A DNA stretch of 64,000 bases from Phaeobacter piscinae (lineage in GTDB: Bacteria > Pseudomonadota > Alphaproteobacteria > Rhodobacterales > Rhodobacteraceae). The notes beneath the pieces are model-generated. The model was given only the letters and a program-made list of their open reading frames with translations. It did no database searches and was not told the DNA's origin. The stretch lies in the NCBI RefSeq assembly GCF_002407245.1, contig NZ_CP010681.1, positions 1,364,001 to 1,428,000 on the forward strand, written 5' to 3'. Shown here piece by piece: positions 24,555 through 33,451 of this stretch; position 1 is the stretch's first letter, and each line of letters opens with the position of its first letter. The translations under genes were made by a program, and so were the position numbers.

Positions 24555-26972
24555 TTAGCCGCGCATGCGGGCGCCATCGGCGTCAAACAGCGGCGTGGTA
24601 ATCAGCCGTGCGGCGCGCAGTTTGCCGAGGATTTCGATTTCCACCTCCAGCCCGTCCTGCGCCAGATCGCGGGGGATCAGGGCGAGGGCGATGGATTTCT
24701 GCGCGTGATGGGAATAGCCGCCGGAGGTGCAGAAGCCGACCACAGCGCCATCGTGCCAGATGGGTTCATAGGCGGTGACATCGGCGTCCTCGGCCGCCAC
24801 CTCAAAGGCGCAGAGCTTGCGGGCGGGGCCTGCGTCGCGCTCGGCCTCCGCTGCGGCACGACCGATGAAATCGACATCTTTCTTGAAGGAAATGAAGCGA
24901 TCCAAGCCGGTTTCCGCAGCGGTGTAATCGGGCGAAAACTCACTGAGCCAGGAGCCGAAGAATTTATCCAGGCGCAGCGACATCATCGCGCGCATGCCAA
25001 AGGGTTTCATGCCGTGCGGCTGGCCTGCGGTCCAGAGCGCATCCCAGAGCGCGCGTTGCGAGGGCAGGTCGCAGTAGATTTCATAGCCCAGATCGCCGGT
25101 ATAGCTGACCCGCTGCACTATGCAGTCGGCCATGCCCACGGTCATGCGGCGCACATCCATGAAACGCAGGTCGGAGATATCCTGACGGGTGCAGGCCTGC
25201 AGCACATCACGTGCTTTGGGGCCTGCGATCTGGAAGCCGTTGCGGGTGTCAGAGATGTTTTCAAGGCTGACGCCGTCGTCCAGGTTCTGCAGGAACCAGC
25301 GCATGTGGCAGGCCTGCGAGCCGTAAGAGGCGGTGAGCTGGAACTCTTCTTCGCTGAGGCAGGAGATGGTGAAGTCGCCGATCAGCCGGCCCTTGGGGGA
25401 CAGCATCGGGGTCAGCGACAGGCGGCCCGGCTGTGGCACCCGGCCGGCCATGATGCGGTCGAGCCATTGGCGGGCACCCGCACCCTTGACCAGGTATTTG
25501 CCGAAGTTATGGACCTCATTGATGCCGACGGCCTCACGCACCGCCTTAACCTCGCGCGCGGTGGCGTCAAAGGCGTTGGAGCGGCGGAAGGACGGGGTCT
25601 CATAGCGCGGCTCGTCGCCTTCCGCGAAGTAGTTCGGGACTTCAAGCCCGTATTGCGCGCCCCAGACCGCGCCCATGCCATCGAAGATGTCGTACATTGG
25701 CGTGGTGCGGAACGGGCGGGCGGCGGGCAGCTCCTCGTTCGGGTAGGCGATGGAGAAGCGTTTCTGGTAGTTTTCAATCACCTTAGGTCGCGTGTAGCCC
25801 GGCGTGATCCAGTCGCCAAAGCGGGCGGTGTCCATCGCGAATGTGTCGCGCTCGCATTCGCCCTCCACCATCCATTGCGCCAGCATCAACCCGACGCCGC
25901 CGCCCTGACTGAAGCCGGCCATGACGGCGCAGGCGGACCAGTAGTTGCGCATCCCCGGCACCGGGCCGACCAGCGGGTTGCCATCGGGGGCAAAAGTGAA
26001 GGGGCCATGGATCACCGATTTGACGCCTGCGCGTTCCAGCGCCGGGAAGCGGTTGTAAGCAAAGGCGATGCTGTCTTCGATCTTGTCGAAATCATCGGGG
26101 AGAAGTTCATGGCCGAACTCCCACGGCGTGCCATCGACGGCCCAGGGTTTGCAGGGCTGTTCGTAAAAGCCGATGCAAAGGCCGCGGCCCTCTTGCCTGA
26201 GGTAGCTTTCACCGGCGGGATCCATCACATGCGGGTGTTCACCACCTGCGTCGATGATCCCGGCGATTTCCGGCACCTCATCGGTGACGATATACTGGTG
26301 TTCCATCGGGTGCAGCGGGAAGTAGACGCCCGCCATGGCGCCCACCTCGCGCGCCCAGAGCCCGCCGGCGTTGACGATGTGTTCGGCGTGGATCGTGCCC
26401 TTGTCGGTGACCACATCCCAGGTGCCATCGGGGCGCTGGTTGGTCTCCACCACCTTGCAGTGGGTTTCAATGGTGGCGCCACCCATGCGCGCGGCCTTGG
26501 CATAGGCGTGGGTGGTGCCGGAGGGGTCGAGGTGCCCGTCGAGCGAGTCGTACAATCCGCCGACAATGCCGTCGATATTGGTCACGGGGGCGATCTTCTT
26601 GATTTCCTCGGGGGAGACGATTTCCGTCTCCAGCCCCATGAAGCGGTGTTTGGCGCGCTCCGCCTTCAGCATATCGAACCGTTCCTGGGTTTCAGCCAGG
26701 GTGACGCCGCCGACGTGGTGGAGGCCACAGGACATGCCGGTGATCTCTTCCAGCTCTTTGTATAGCTTGATCGTATAGCCCTGTAGCGCGGCCATATTGG
26801 TGTCGCCATTGAGGGTATGGAAGCCGCCTGCCGCGTGCCAGGTGGAGCCGGAGGTGAGTTCGGAGCGTTCCAGCAGCATCACATCGGACCAGCCCAGCTT
26901 GGTCAGGTGATAGAGCACCGAGCAACCCACAACGCCGCCGCCGATCACTGCTACCCGTGTTGTCGTCTTCAT
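24555..26972 (-). CDS. FAD-dependent demethylating dehydrogenase (dimethylglycine/sarcosine dehydrogenase family)
   Basis: The 805-residue protein has two modules. Residues 1-410 form a DAO-type FAD oxidoreductase, with dinucleotide fold VAVIGGGVVGCSVLYHLTKLG, and SGSTWHAAGGFHTLNG, where the family's covalent FAD His is found. Residues about 420-800 are a GcvT-like folate domain (LLSPKGRLIGD-like PMLSPKGRLIGDFTI, YTGDLGYEIYCD). Enzymes of this type remove a methyl group from dimethylglycine or sarcosine and pass the one-carbon unit to tetrahydrofolate. The ATG at 26972 follows GAGGGATGACAAG; a GTG at 26987 is less likely. It may finish betaine breakdown linked to the BCCT transporter 17 kb away, though the substrate is inferred. 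Confidence 0.85.
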   Translation of the reverse strand: MKTTTRVAVIGGGVVGCSVLYHLTKLGWSDVMLLERSELTSGSTWHAAGGFHTLNGDTNMAALQGYTIKLYKELEEITGMSCGLHHVGGVTLAETQERFDMLKAERAKHRFMGLETEIVSPEEIKKIAPVTNIDGIVGGLYDSLDGHLDPSGTTHAYAKAARMGGATIETHCKVVETNQRPDGTWDVVTDKGTIHAEHIVNAGGLWAREVGAMAGVYFPLHPMEHQYIVTDEVPEIAGIIDAGGEHPHVMDPAGESYLRQEGRGLCIGFYEQPCKPWAVDGTPWEFGHELLPDDFDKIEDSIAFAYNRFPALERAGVKSVIHGPFTFAPDGNPLVGPVPGMRNYWSACAVMAGFSQGGGVGLMLAQWMVEGECERDTFAMDTARFGDWITPGYTRPKVIENYQKRFSIAYPNEELPAARPFRTTPMYDIFDGMGAVWGAQYGLEVPNYFAEGDEPRYETPSFRRSNAFDATAREVKAVREAVGINEVHNFGKYLVKGAGARQWLDRIMAGRVPQPGRLSLTPMLSPKGRLIGDFTISCLSEEEFQLTASYGSQACHMRWFLQNLDDGVSLENISDTRNGFQIAGPKARDVLQACTRQDISDLRFMDVRRMTVGMADCIVQRVSYTGDLGYEIYCDLPSQRALWDALWTAGQPHGMKPFGMRAMMSLRLDKFFGSWLSEFSPDYTAAETGLDRFISFKKDVDFIGRAAAEAERDAGPARKLCAFEVAAEDADVTAYEPIWHDGAVVGFCTSGGYSHHAQKSIALALIPRDLAQDGLEVEIEILGKLRAARLITTPLFDADGARMRG

Positions 26973-27158
26973 CTTGTCATCCCTCACTGGCTATTTCGCT
27001 TCATTCTGGACAGATGTGTTCAGTAGTCCAGTAAAATTGCGACACGCAGGGTCGGGAATGGGCGCTCTGGCGGTGAATTCGCGCTGCGATAGGCAAATAC
27101 AACAGGGCCGCCGCCCAGCGGGGCAGCGGCTTTTGATCTGTCCGGCGCTGAGGCAGGA

Positions 27159-28469
27159 TCAGTGCAGCGGGCGGATTTTCAGCTCGGTCACGCGGTTGCC
27201 CTCGCGGGCGGTGACCTCAAAGCGGAAGTTGTGAAAGGAGAACACCTGTCCGACGATGGGGATGGTCTGGGCCTCATGGATGACCAGACCGGCAATTGTA
27301 TTGGCCTCATCATCGGGCAGTGACCAGTCAGTGGCGCGATTGAGGTCGCGGATGGTGGTGGCGCCATCAACGAGGTAGTTGCCATCGCTGGTCTTGGTGA
27401 CGACGGTTTCCTCATCCGGGTCGAATTCATCGGTGATCTCGCCGACGATTTCTTCAAGAATGTCCTCCAGCGTGATCAGCCCCTGCAGGGTGCCGTATTC
27501 ATCCACAACCAGCGCAAAATGGGTGCGGGCGCGCAGGAACTGGCGCATCTGATCATCCAGCGTGGTGGTTTCCGGCACGAAATACGGCGGCTTGGTCACG
27601 CTGGTGATGTTGAAGTTGCGCAGCAGGGAGGCATCGCCATCGGGGCCGCCGATCTGGGCATACATCTCACGCAGGAGATCCTTGGCATGGAGCACGCCGA
27701 TGATGTTCTCCGGCTCATCCTTGAACACTGGCAGGCGGGTGTGGGGCGAGGTCAGACATTGTTCGAGGATCTTCTGCGGGTCCAGATTGGCATCGACCAT
27801 TTCGATGTTGGAGCGGTGCAGCATGATTTCCTCAACAAAGCGGTCGGAGAGATCAAGCGCGCCGAGAATGCGGTCGCGGTCTTCTTTCTCGACCACGCCT
27901 TCGGAGTGGCCCAGATGCAGGGCGCCGGCGATTTCCTCGCGCACGGCCATGATGTGGCTGTCGGGGTCAATCCGCACCCCGAAAAGGCGCAGGACGCCGC
28001 GCACCAGCAGGCGGACAGCCCCCACCACCGGGGCCAGAACAGTCACCAGAATGCCGATTGGAGGCGCAACCGCGGCGGCAGCTTTTTCGGCATTGGAGAT
28101 CGCGTAGGTCTTGGGCAGAACTTCGGCAAAGATCAGGACCAGAAGGGTCATCACCAGCGTGGCCAGCGCCACGCCGCTTTCGCCGAGGGCACGGGTGAAC
28201 AGCGCGGTGGCGAGCGAGGTGGCAAGGATATTCACTAGGTTGTTGCCGAGGAGGATCGAGCCGATCAGCCGTTCGCTATCCTCGGTGATGGCAAGCGCGC
28301 GTTTGGCGCCGTTGGAGCCCTTGTCGGCCTGGCTGCGCAGCTTGCCGCGCGAGGCGGCGGTGAGCGCGGTTTCAGAGCCGGAAAAGCAACCGGAGAGCAC
28401 CAGCAGGAAGACAATCGCGCCGGCGGTGGTCCAGAAGGTGGAATCGACAAAGGTCGTGGTGCTGTCCAT
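27159..28469 (-). CDS. hemolysin/CorC family protein (CNNM-type, DUF21 and CBS domains)
   Basis: The 436-residue protein has an N-terminal DUF21 membrane domain (VFLLVLSGCFSGSETALTAASR, then ILLGNNLVNILATSLATALF and AEVLPKTYA), two CBS domains (TRLPVFKDEPENIIGVLHAKD near residue 240 and FALVVDEYGTLQGLITLEDIL near 320) and a C-terminal CorC_HlyC domain (DGATTIRDLNRATDWSLPDDEANTIAGLV). These proteins are magnesium or cobalt efflux-related. ATG at 28469. It is 109 bases after xerD on the same strand, so the two are plausibly co-transcribed. Confidence 0.9.
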   Translation of the reverse strand: MDSTTTFVDSTFWTTAGAIVFLLVLSGCFSGSETALTAASRGKLRSQADKGSNGAKRALAITEDSERLIGSILLGNNLVNILATSLATALFTRALGESGVALATLVMTLLVLIFAEVLPKTYAISNAEKAAAAVAPPIGILVTVLAPVVGAVRLLVRGVLRLFGVRIDPDSHIMAVREEIAGALHLGHSEGVVEKEDRDRILGALDLSDRFVEEIMLHRSNIEMVDANLDPQKILEQCLTSPHTRLPVFKDEPENIIGVLHAKDLLREMYAQIGGPDGDASLLRNFNITSVTKPPYFVPETTTLDDQMRQFLRARTHFALVVDEYGTLQGLITLEDILEEIVGEITDEFDPDEETVVTKTSDGNYLVDGATTIRDLNRATDWSLPDDEANTIAGLVIHEAQTIPIVGQVFSFHNFRFEVTAREGNRVTELKIRPLH

Positions 28470-28578
28470 CAGAGTCCCGAAAGAAATGTTGAGATCCCCA
28501 TGGTTATGGGGTGCCTGCCGCGCTGTCGCAAGGGGGAGGTGCCGAGCTGTCGCACCTTGGGGCGATTATTGGGGATGA

Positions 28579-29592
28579 TTAGTCTGTCGCGTCGTCGTCG
28601 CCCGGCTGCGGGGGGGTGTCTGATCCGGTGTCTTTGCGCGCCAGCGGGTGATGTTCCAGCACCAATTCACTCAGGCGGGCGTCCAGCACATGGGTGTAAA
28701 TCTCCGTCGTGGCAATATCAGCGTGGCCCAGCAGCGCCTGAATGGCCCGCAGATCAGCGCCATTGGTCAGCAGATGCGTGGCAAAGGCGTGGCGCAGGGT
28801 GTGGGGCGAGACAGCCTCGGGCGGGAGGCCGCCAGTGACGGCAAACTCCTTGATCAGCAGATAAAAGCGGTGCCGAGTTAGGTGGCCGGATTTGCCACGC
28901 GAGGGAAACAGGAAGCGCGAAGGGGCGGCGCCTTTGCCCACGGCGGCCTCCTCAGCGGCATCGCGCGTGGTGAGCCAGGCGGCCAGCGCGTCGCGGGCGG
29001 GGGGAGAGAGCGGCACCATCCGTTCCTTGCCGCCCTTGCCCAGCACCAGCAGCATACGGGGATCGCCGCGCGCGGCGGCGACGGGCAGGCCGACCAGTTC
29101 GCTCACGCGCATACCGGTGGCATAGAGCAGCTCCATCAGGCAGGTGTTGCGCAGCCGGTCGGCGGTGCTGCGCCCGGATTGGCGCGCCGCATCCAGAAGC
29201 CGGTCCACCTCGATCACTTCCAGCGTTTTGGGCAGCGCCTTTTTGCGGCCCGGTCCCTTGATCTGGATGGCGGGGTTGTCGCTGCGCCAGCCCTCGTCGA
29301 AGGCGAAACGGTAGATCTGTTTGATCGCGGAGAGGCGGCGGGCGCGGGTGGCGCGCGCCAGCCCTTCGGCGTCGCAGGCGATCAGATAGGCTTCGATATC
29401 ATCGCGGGAGGCGCTGCCAAAGGCGCGGTTTTTATGCGCAAGCCAACTGGCCACATCCTTCAGGTCGCGACCATAGGCCAGCAGCGTGTTGCGCGCCGCA
29501 CCAAGATCGGCGGCCTGCGCATCCAGAAAGGTGGCGATCCATTGCAGATCATCCTGCGGGGCGTTGGCTGGCTGGGCGATGGGTGGGGTCAT
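28579..29592 (-). CDS. xerD: tyrosine recombinase XerD
   Basis: The 337-residue protein has an N-terminal SAM-like DNA-binding domain (residues about 15-105) and a catalytic domain with Arg in LLYATGMRVSEL, Lys in LGKGGKERMVPL, HTLRHAFATHL (His-x-x-Arg), the second His in LGHADIATTEIYTHV and the nucleophile Tyr in that segment. XerC and XerD resolve chromosome dimers at dif; the context beside aroK-aroB is commonly seen for XerD in alphaproteobacteria. It extends about 20 residues at the C-terminus, ending in an acidic tail. No dif site was seen in the window. Confidence 0.9.
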   Translation of the reverse strand: MTPPIAQPANAPQDDLQWIATFLDAQAADLGAARNTLLAYGRDLKDVASWLAHKNRAFGSASRDDIEAYLIACDAEGLARATRARRLSAIKQIYRFAFDEGWRSDNPAIQIKGPGRKKALPKTLEVIEVDRLLDAARQSGRSTADRLRNTCLMELLYATGMRVSELVGLPVAAARGDPRMLLVLGKGGKERMVPLSPPARDALAAWLTTRDAAEEAAVGKGAAPSRFLFPSRGKSGHLTRHRFYLLIKEFAVTGGLPPEAVSPHTLRHAFATHLLTNGADLRAIQALLGHADIATTEIYTHVLDARLSELVLEHHPLARKDTGSDTPPQPGDDDATD

Positions 29593-29625
29593 GGCTGGGG
29601 GTGTTTCATGTCATGCCTGGGACCG

Positions 29626-31353
29626 TCAACGGTGGTCCAGCAACAACAGCTGAAGCGCGGCGCGGCGGGCGGTGTCCTCCAGCCCGACAGCGCGGAAGGT
29701 GGCCAGCGCATCGGTCAGATCGCCGAGATTGCCGTCCGCCCCTTGTGCAAAGAGCTGCATCGCGCGCAGGATCGACTCACCCAGCTGGCCGTTGTCGAGC
29801 AGCCGTTGCAATTTGCGCGGCGCGGCACTGTCGGCAGCAAAGGCGGCGGCGATGGCCTGTTCGACACCGTTCCGGGCCAACTCCTGTGTGGGCACCCCCT
29901 GCGCCACGGCGGCAACAAAGGCGCTGCGTCCCGGCGACGGGGGCGGGCTGTGAGAGGCGGTTTCATAGGTTGGGGCGAGCAGGCGAATGCGCCAAGCCAG
30001 ATTGGCCGCCTGACCCTCCAGCGGGATGCGCGCCAGCTGATCGGCAAAGAGATCGGCAAAGGCGGCTTCGATCTGTGCTGTCTGCATGGCGCGCCAGACC
30101 TTGGGCAGGGTTTTGCTGACCGCCTCGGCGCTGCCGGTTTCCAGTGCGGTTTCAAAGCGTTGCAGTGCTGCAACCCGGTCCCAGATACCGCCGGAGGCCG
30201 CGGGGCTGCGCTCGGTATAAAGACCGAGCAGGTGATTGGGGTTCAGCGCACCGATCCGGGTCAGCCGCTCTGCCGCCTCAAGCTGGGCCTTCCAGCCGGC
30301 GATGTCGCGCAGATCCGCCGCCGCAAAGGCGCGCGGCAGGTTGCTGGTGGGGCGACGCTCTCCGATGGTTTCATAGAGGCGGAAGGTTAGCGGGTCCGGG
30401 GATTTTGGCGCGCGCAGCGGCGGTGCATCCTCAAACACATCGGGGTTCAGGAACCGGTCGAGTAGGTCAAGCTGGCGGCTGTCCACCAGCTCCAGCGCGT
30501 GGGCGGCCTCCAGCAGCAGCACGGCGGTGGGCCAATCGCCAAGCCGGGCGGCGCAGAAGATCCGGGCGGCGTAATCCGGCGCGAGATGGGGCCGATCCTG
30601 CAGCGCACTGCAGGCCTGCTGCTCGTCGCCGGTCAAGAGGGTGGCGTCAAACCAGCGTTTGAATCGTGCCTTGCTGCGGGTGGGGCCCGCCTGTTCGGCC
30701 AGTGCCTGTGCGGGGTCCGGCGCGCCCAGATCCATCAGCCGGTCAAGCCGTGCCAGCAACAGGGTTTCGCCGCCCTCAACCGGTGGGCGGGTCTCCGACA
30801 GCAGCAAGGTGAACATTAGCGACTGCATCGCGGGGGATTTCCGCACGGGAACGGAGGCCAGCAGCGTGGCGAGCGCCTCGGCGTTGCTGCCGCGCCAGAG
30901 ATCGACGGGCAGGCCGGTGGAGGCTGGTTTGACAAGGCCGATGGGCGCCACAAGGCTGGCCAGCGGGGTGACGGTCACCTCCGGGCGGCGGGCGGAGCCT
31001 GCGACGGGTGGTTCCAGCAGGACGGTGCCCGGCAGCCCTGCGTCGGGCGCCGGTGTGGCCAGCCAGTCGATGGCGGCAAGCGGGTCGTCGGGTTTGGCTG
31101 TACCGCTGCCCGCACGGGGGGTGTTGCGGCTGGTCGCCGTGCCGGGCGGGCCGGATTGCGCCACAGGTGAGGCCGCAGGAGCGGCTGGCGTCTGGGCGGT
31201 GGCCGCCGCAGAAAACCCGGATGTCGCGACGCCCAGCCCCAGCGCCAGCACGTGGTTCAGCAGATGATTGGGCCGTGGGGCTGCGCTGGCAGAGATGCTG
31301 CGCGCAAGCAGAGCCGCCAGAGCCGACTCACCACGCCGCTGTCTAGTCGGCAT
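29626..31353 (-). CDS. exported protein of unknown function, helical repeat-like
   Basis: This 575-residue protein has a signal-like segment (LLNHVLALGLGVATSGFSAAATAQ near residues 31-54) followed by a Pro/Ala/Ser-rich linker to about residue 90. The rest is helical, rich in Ala and Leu, with repeats of the AxxxLLLxxxR kind that suggest an alpha-solenoid; no catalytic motif stands out. It overlaps by 11 bases the end of the 49-residue membrane-protein gene, so translation is coupled, and lies 33 bases before xerD. This order next to aroK-aroB looks conserved in roseobacters from memory. The function is unknown; an envelope role near cell division is conceivable but only guesswork. Confidence 0.75.
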   Translation of the reverse strand: MPTRQRRGESALAALLARSISASAAPRPNHLLNHVLALGLGVATSGFSAAATAQTPAAPAASPVAQSGPPGTATSRNTPRAGSGTAKPDDPLAAIDWLATPAPDAGLPGTVLLEPPVAGSARRPEVTVTPLASLVAPIGLVKPASTGLPVDLWRGSNAEALATLLASVPVRKSPAMQSLMFTLLLSETRPPVEGGETLLLARLDRLMDLGAPDPAQALAEQAGPTRSKARFKRWFDATLLTGDEQQACSALQDRPHLAPDYAARIFCAARLGDWPTAVLLLEAAHALELVDSRQLDLLDRFLNPDVFEDAPPLRAPKSPDPLTFRLYETIGERRPTSNLPRAFAAADLRDIAGWKAQLEAAERLTRIGALNPNHLLGLYTERSPAASGGIWDRVAALQRFETALETGSAEAVSKTLPKVWRAMQTAQIEAAFADLFADQLARIPLEGQAANLAWRIRLLAPTYETASHSPPPSPGRSAFVAAVAQGVPTQELARNGVEQAIAAAFAADSAAPRKLQRLLDNGQLGESILRAMQLFAQGADGNLGDLTDALATFRAVGLEDTARRAALQLLLLDHR

Positions 31354-31492
31354 TCAGAACCACCGGTTTGCGGACCTCTGCGGTGGGGGCGTCGAAATCC
31401 GCCCCGAACCACGGTCCCACATAGGCATAGATCACCAGACCGATCGCTGCCAGAACAACTAAATAAAGGAAGTATTTGATCAATCGCCCCAT
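31343..31492 (-). CDS. small single-pass membrane protein of unknown function
   Basis: This 49-residue protein starts at ATG 31492 (MGRLIKYFLYLVVLAAIGLV) and has one membrane helix over residues 5-24, then a short acidic tail. Its last bases overlap the start of the large exported protein gene (ATG at 31353 within the end of this gene), which argues that both are translated together. The start has no strong ribosome site (CCATTG-like upstream), so an upstream ATG at 31528 is possible. It may anchor or regulate the large protein. Confidence 0.6.
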   Translation of the reverse strand: MGRLIKYFLYLVVLAAIGLVIYAYVGPWFGADFDAPTAEVRKPVVLNAD

Positions 31493-31572
31493 GGGTGTCC
31501 GCTCACTGCTTCTTTGGCTTTTGTGCAAGTTATATATGGCCTTTTTAGCAATATCACGTCATTCACTGAAGA

Positions 31573-32163
31573 ATGAGCGAAAAAGAGCAAACACTCAGTG
31601 GCGCGGGTGACCGCCGGGTGCCCGGTGCGCTGAAAAAAACCATCGTGATGGTGGGCATGATGGGGGCAGGGAAGACGGCGGTGGGCCGTGCCCTGGCGGC
31701 CCGTCTGAAGGCCCCGTTTCTGGACAGTGACCATGAAATCGAGGCCGCGGCCAACCGCACGATTCCCGAAATCTTTGCCCGCGATGGCGAGCCGTTCTTT
31801 CGACAGAAGGAGCGTCAGGTGATCCGGCGGTTGCTGGATGAGGAACGCGGTGTGCTGTCTACAGGCGGCGGCGCGTTTCTGGCGGCGGAAAACCGTCAGA
31901 TCATCTCGGAGCGCGGTGTTGCGATCTGGCTGAATGCCGACCTTGAGGTGCTGTGGAACCGGGTGAAACATCGCGACACCCGGCCGCTGCTGCGCACTGA
32001 GGATCCCCATGCGACGCTGTCGGCGCTTTATCATGATCGGGTACCCTATTATGCGCAGGCGGATCTGACGGTGCGGTCGGATGGGCAGGCGTCGATTGAT
32101 GAAATGGTAAACCGGGTTGTCGAGGCGCTGCGCGCCCGCCCGGATGTGCTTGAGTGGGTGTGA
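31573..32163 (+). CDS. aroK: shikimate kinase
   Basis: The 196-residue protein has the P-loop GMMGAGKTAVGRALA near residue 28, the shikimate-binding DSDHEIE, the FFRQKERQVIRRLL block and the STGGGAFL motif of shikimate kinase. It phosphorylates shikimate in the aromatic amino acid pathway. The open frame has about 20 extra residues before the P-loop. It is followed 13 bases later by aroB on the same strand. Confidence 0.95.
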   Translation: MSEKEQTLSGAGDRRVPGALKKTIVMVGMMGAGKTAVGRALAARLKAPFLDSDHEIEAAANRTIPEIFARDGEPFFRQKERQVIRRLLDEERGVLSTGGGAFLAAENRQIISERGVAIWLNADLEVLWNRVKHRDTRPLLRTEDPHATLSALYHDRVPYYAQADLTVRSDGQASIDEMVNRVVEALRARPDVLEWV

Positions 32164-32176
32164 CGGAGTGGGTGTG

Positions 32177-33304
32177 ATGGAGCAGGCAATGCTGGAACGC
32201 AGCGTGCATGTGGCGCTGGGAGCGCGCGCATATGATGTGGTGATCGGGCCGGATCTGCTGGCAGATGCGGGCGCACGCCTGAAACCGATGCTGCGCCGTC
32301 CAAAGGTGGCGGTGCTGACCGATGAAACCGTGGCGGCGCATCACCTTGAGGGGTTGCGCGCCGGCCTAGCGACCGCCGGGATCGAGATGGCGGCGCTGGC
32401 GCTGCCGCCGGGGGAGAGCACCAAGGCCTGGCCGCAGTTCAGCCGCGCGGTGGAATGGCTGCTGGCGCAGAAAGTGGAGCGCGGCGATATTGTCCTCGCC
32501 TTTGGCGGTGGTGTGATTGGCGATCTTGCAGGCTTTGCGGCGGCAGTGCTGCGGCGCGGGGTGCGGTTTGTGCAGATCCCGACGTCGCTGCTGGCGCAGG
32601 TGGACAGCTCGGTCGGCGGCAAGACCGGCATCAATGCGCCGCAGGGCAAGAACCTGATCGGCGCCTTTCACCAGCCCTCGCTGGTGCTGGCGGATACAGC
32701 GCTGCTGGGTACGCTGACCCCGCGCGATTTTCTGGCCGGCTATGGCGAGGTGGTGAAATACGGGCTGCTTGGCGATGCGGAGTTCTTTGACTGGCTGGAG
32801 GCGCAAGGCCCGGCGCTAGCGGCGGGTGACATGGCAGCGCGGGTCGAGGCGGTGACACGCTCGGTGCAGATGAAGGCCGACATTGTGGTGCGCGATGAGA
32901 CCGAGCAGGGCGACCGTGCGCTGTTGAACCTTGGCCATACCTTCTGCCATGCGCTGGAGGCGGCAACGGGTTATAGCGACCGGCTGTTGCATGGCGAGGG
33001 CGTCGCGATCGGCTGTGCGCTGGCGTTTGAGCTGTCGGCGCGGCTGGGGCTGTGCAGTCAGGAGGATCCAAGCCGCGTGCGGGCCCATCTGAAGGCGATG
33101 GGCATGAAGACCGACCTTGCGGATATTCCAGGCGAGTTGCCGGATGCCGAGGCGCTGCTGGCGCTGATGGGGCAGGACAAGAAGGTGGTTGACGGTCAGC
33201 TGCGCTTTATCCTCGCACGCGGCATCGGTCAGGCCTTTGTCACCGGGGATGTACCGCAAGCGGCGGTGCTGGATGTACTGCGGGACGCATTGGCCGCGAA
33301 ATAG
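32177..33304 (+). CDS. aroB: 3-dehydroquinate synthase
   Basis: The 375-residue protein shows the NAD-binding GGGVIGDLAGFAAAVLRRGV, the PTSLLAQVDSSVGGKTGIN metal/substrate region and LNLGHTFCHALE with the zinc His. It makes dehydroquinate from DAHP, the second step of the shikimate pathway. I chose ATG at 32177 (MEQAML), just after the aroK stop, because the upstream frame overlaps aroK without a ribosome site; ATG at 32189 is also possible. It ends at a strong terminator shared with the chemoreceptor gene. Confidence 0.93.
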   Translation: MEQAMLERSVHVALGARAYDVVIGPDLLADAGARLKPMLRRPKVAVLTDETVAAHHLEGLRAGLATAGIEMAALALPPGESTKAWPQFSRAVEWLLAQKVERGDIVLAFGGGVIGDLAGFAAAVLRRGVRFVQIPTSLLAQVDSSVGGKTGINAPQGKNLIGAFHQPSLVLADTALLGTLTPRDFLAGYGEVVKYGLLGDAEFFDWLEAQGPALAAGDMAARVEAVTRSVQMKADIVVRDETEQGDRALLNLGHTFCHALEAATGYSDRLLHGEGVAIGCALAFELSARLGLCSQEDPSRVRAHLKAMGMKTDLADIPGELPDAEALLALMGQDKKVVDGQLRFILARGIGQAFVTGDVPQAAVLDVLRDALAAK

Positions 33305-33390
33305 TCGCCTACCCAGCAGCGGTCCCCGCAGTTCGAGAGAACGACAGGACCAAGGTCTGCCAAGGCGTGCACTTTATTGACCGTCACATG

Positions 33391-33423
33391 ACAAAAGCCC
33401 CCGCAGAACGCGAGGGCTTTTGT
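33391..33423. terminator. bidirectional terminator between aroB and the chemoreceptor gene
   Basis: Ten-base stem ACAAAAGCCC (33391-33400) / GGGCTTTTGT (33414-33423) with additional pairing inside (CCGC / GCGA region). A-run and T-run flank it, so it stops transcripts from both strands. Confidence 0.9.
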
Positions 33424-33451
33424 CGTTTGTCGTGATCGGGGAGAGAGGAGC

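Noticed and set aside
24429..26765. 778-codon open frame on the plus strand across the dehydrogenase gene
   Set aside because: It is the complement of the real dehydrogenase, which has clear FAD and folate motifs; the plus-strand product has no recognisable pattern.
27090..27158. GC-rich inverted repeat after the CorC-type gene as a terminator
   Set aside because: The stem is interrupted and the T-run is weak, so it was not listed.
28579..29592. xerD as a mobile-element integrase
   Set aside because: Sequence and context (beside aroK-aroB) fit housekeeping XerD; no att repeats or cargo genes.
28882..30390. 502-codon plus-strand frame across xerD and the exported protein
   Set aside because: Shadow of two minus-strand genes, and its product has the odd Gly/Arg/Gln-rich mix of antisense frames.
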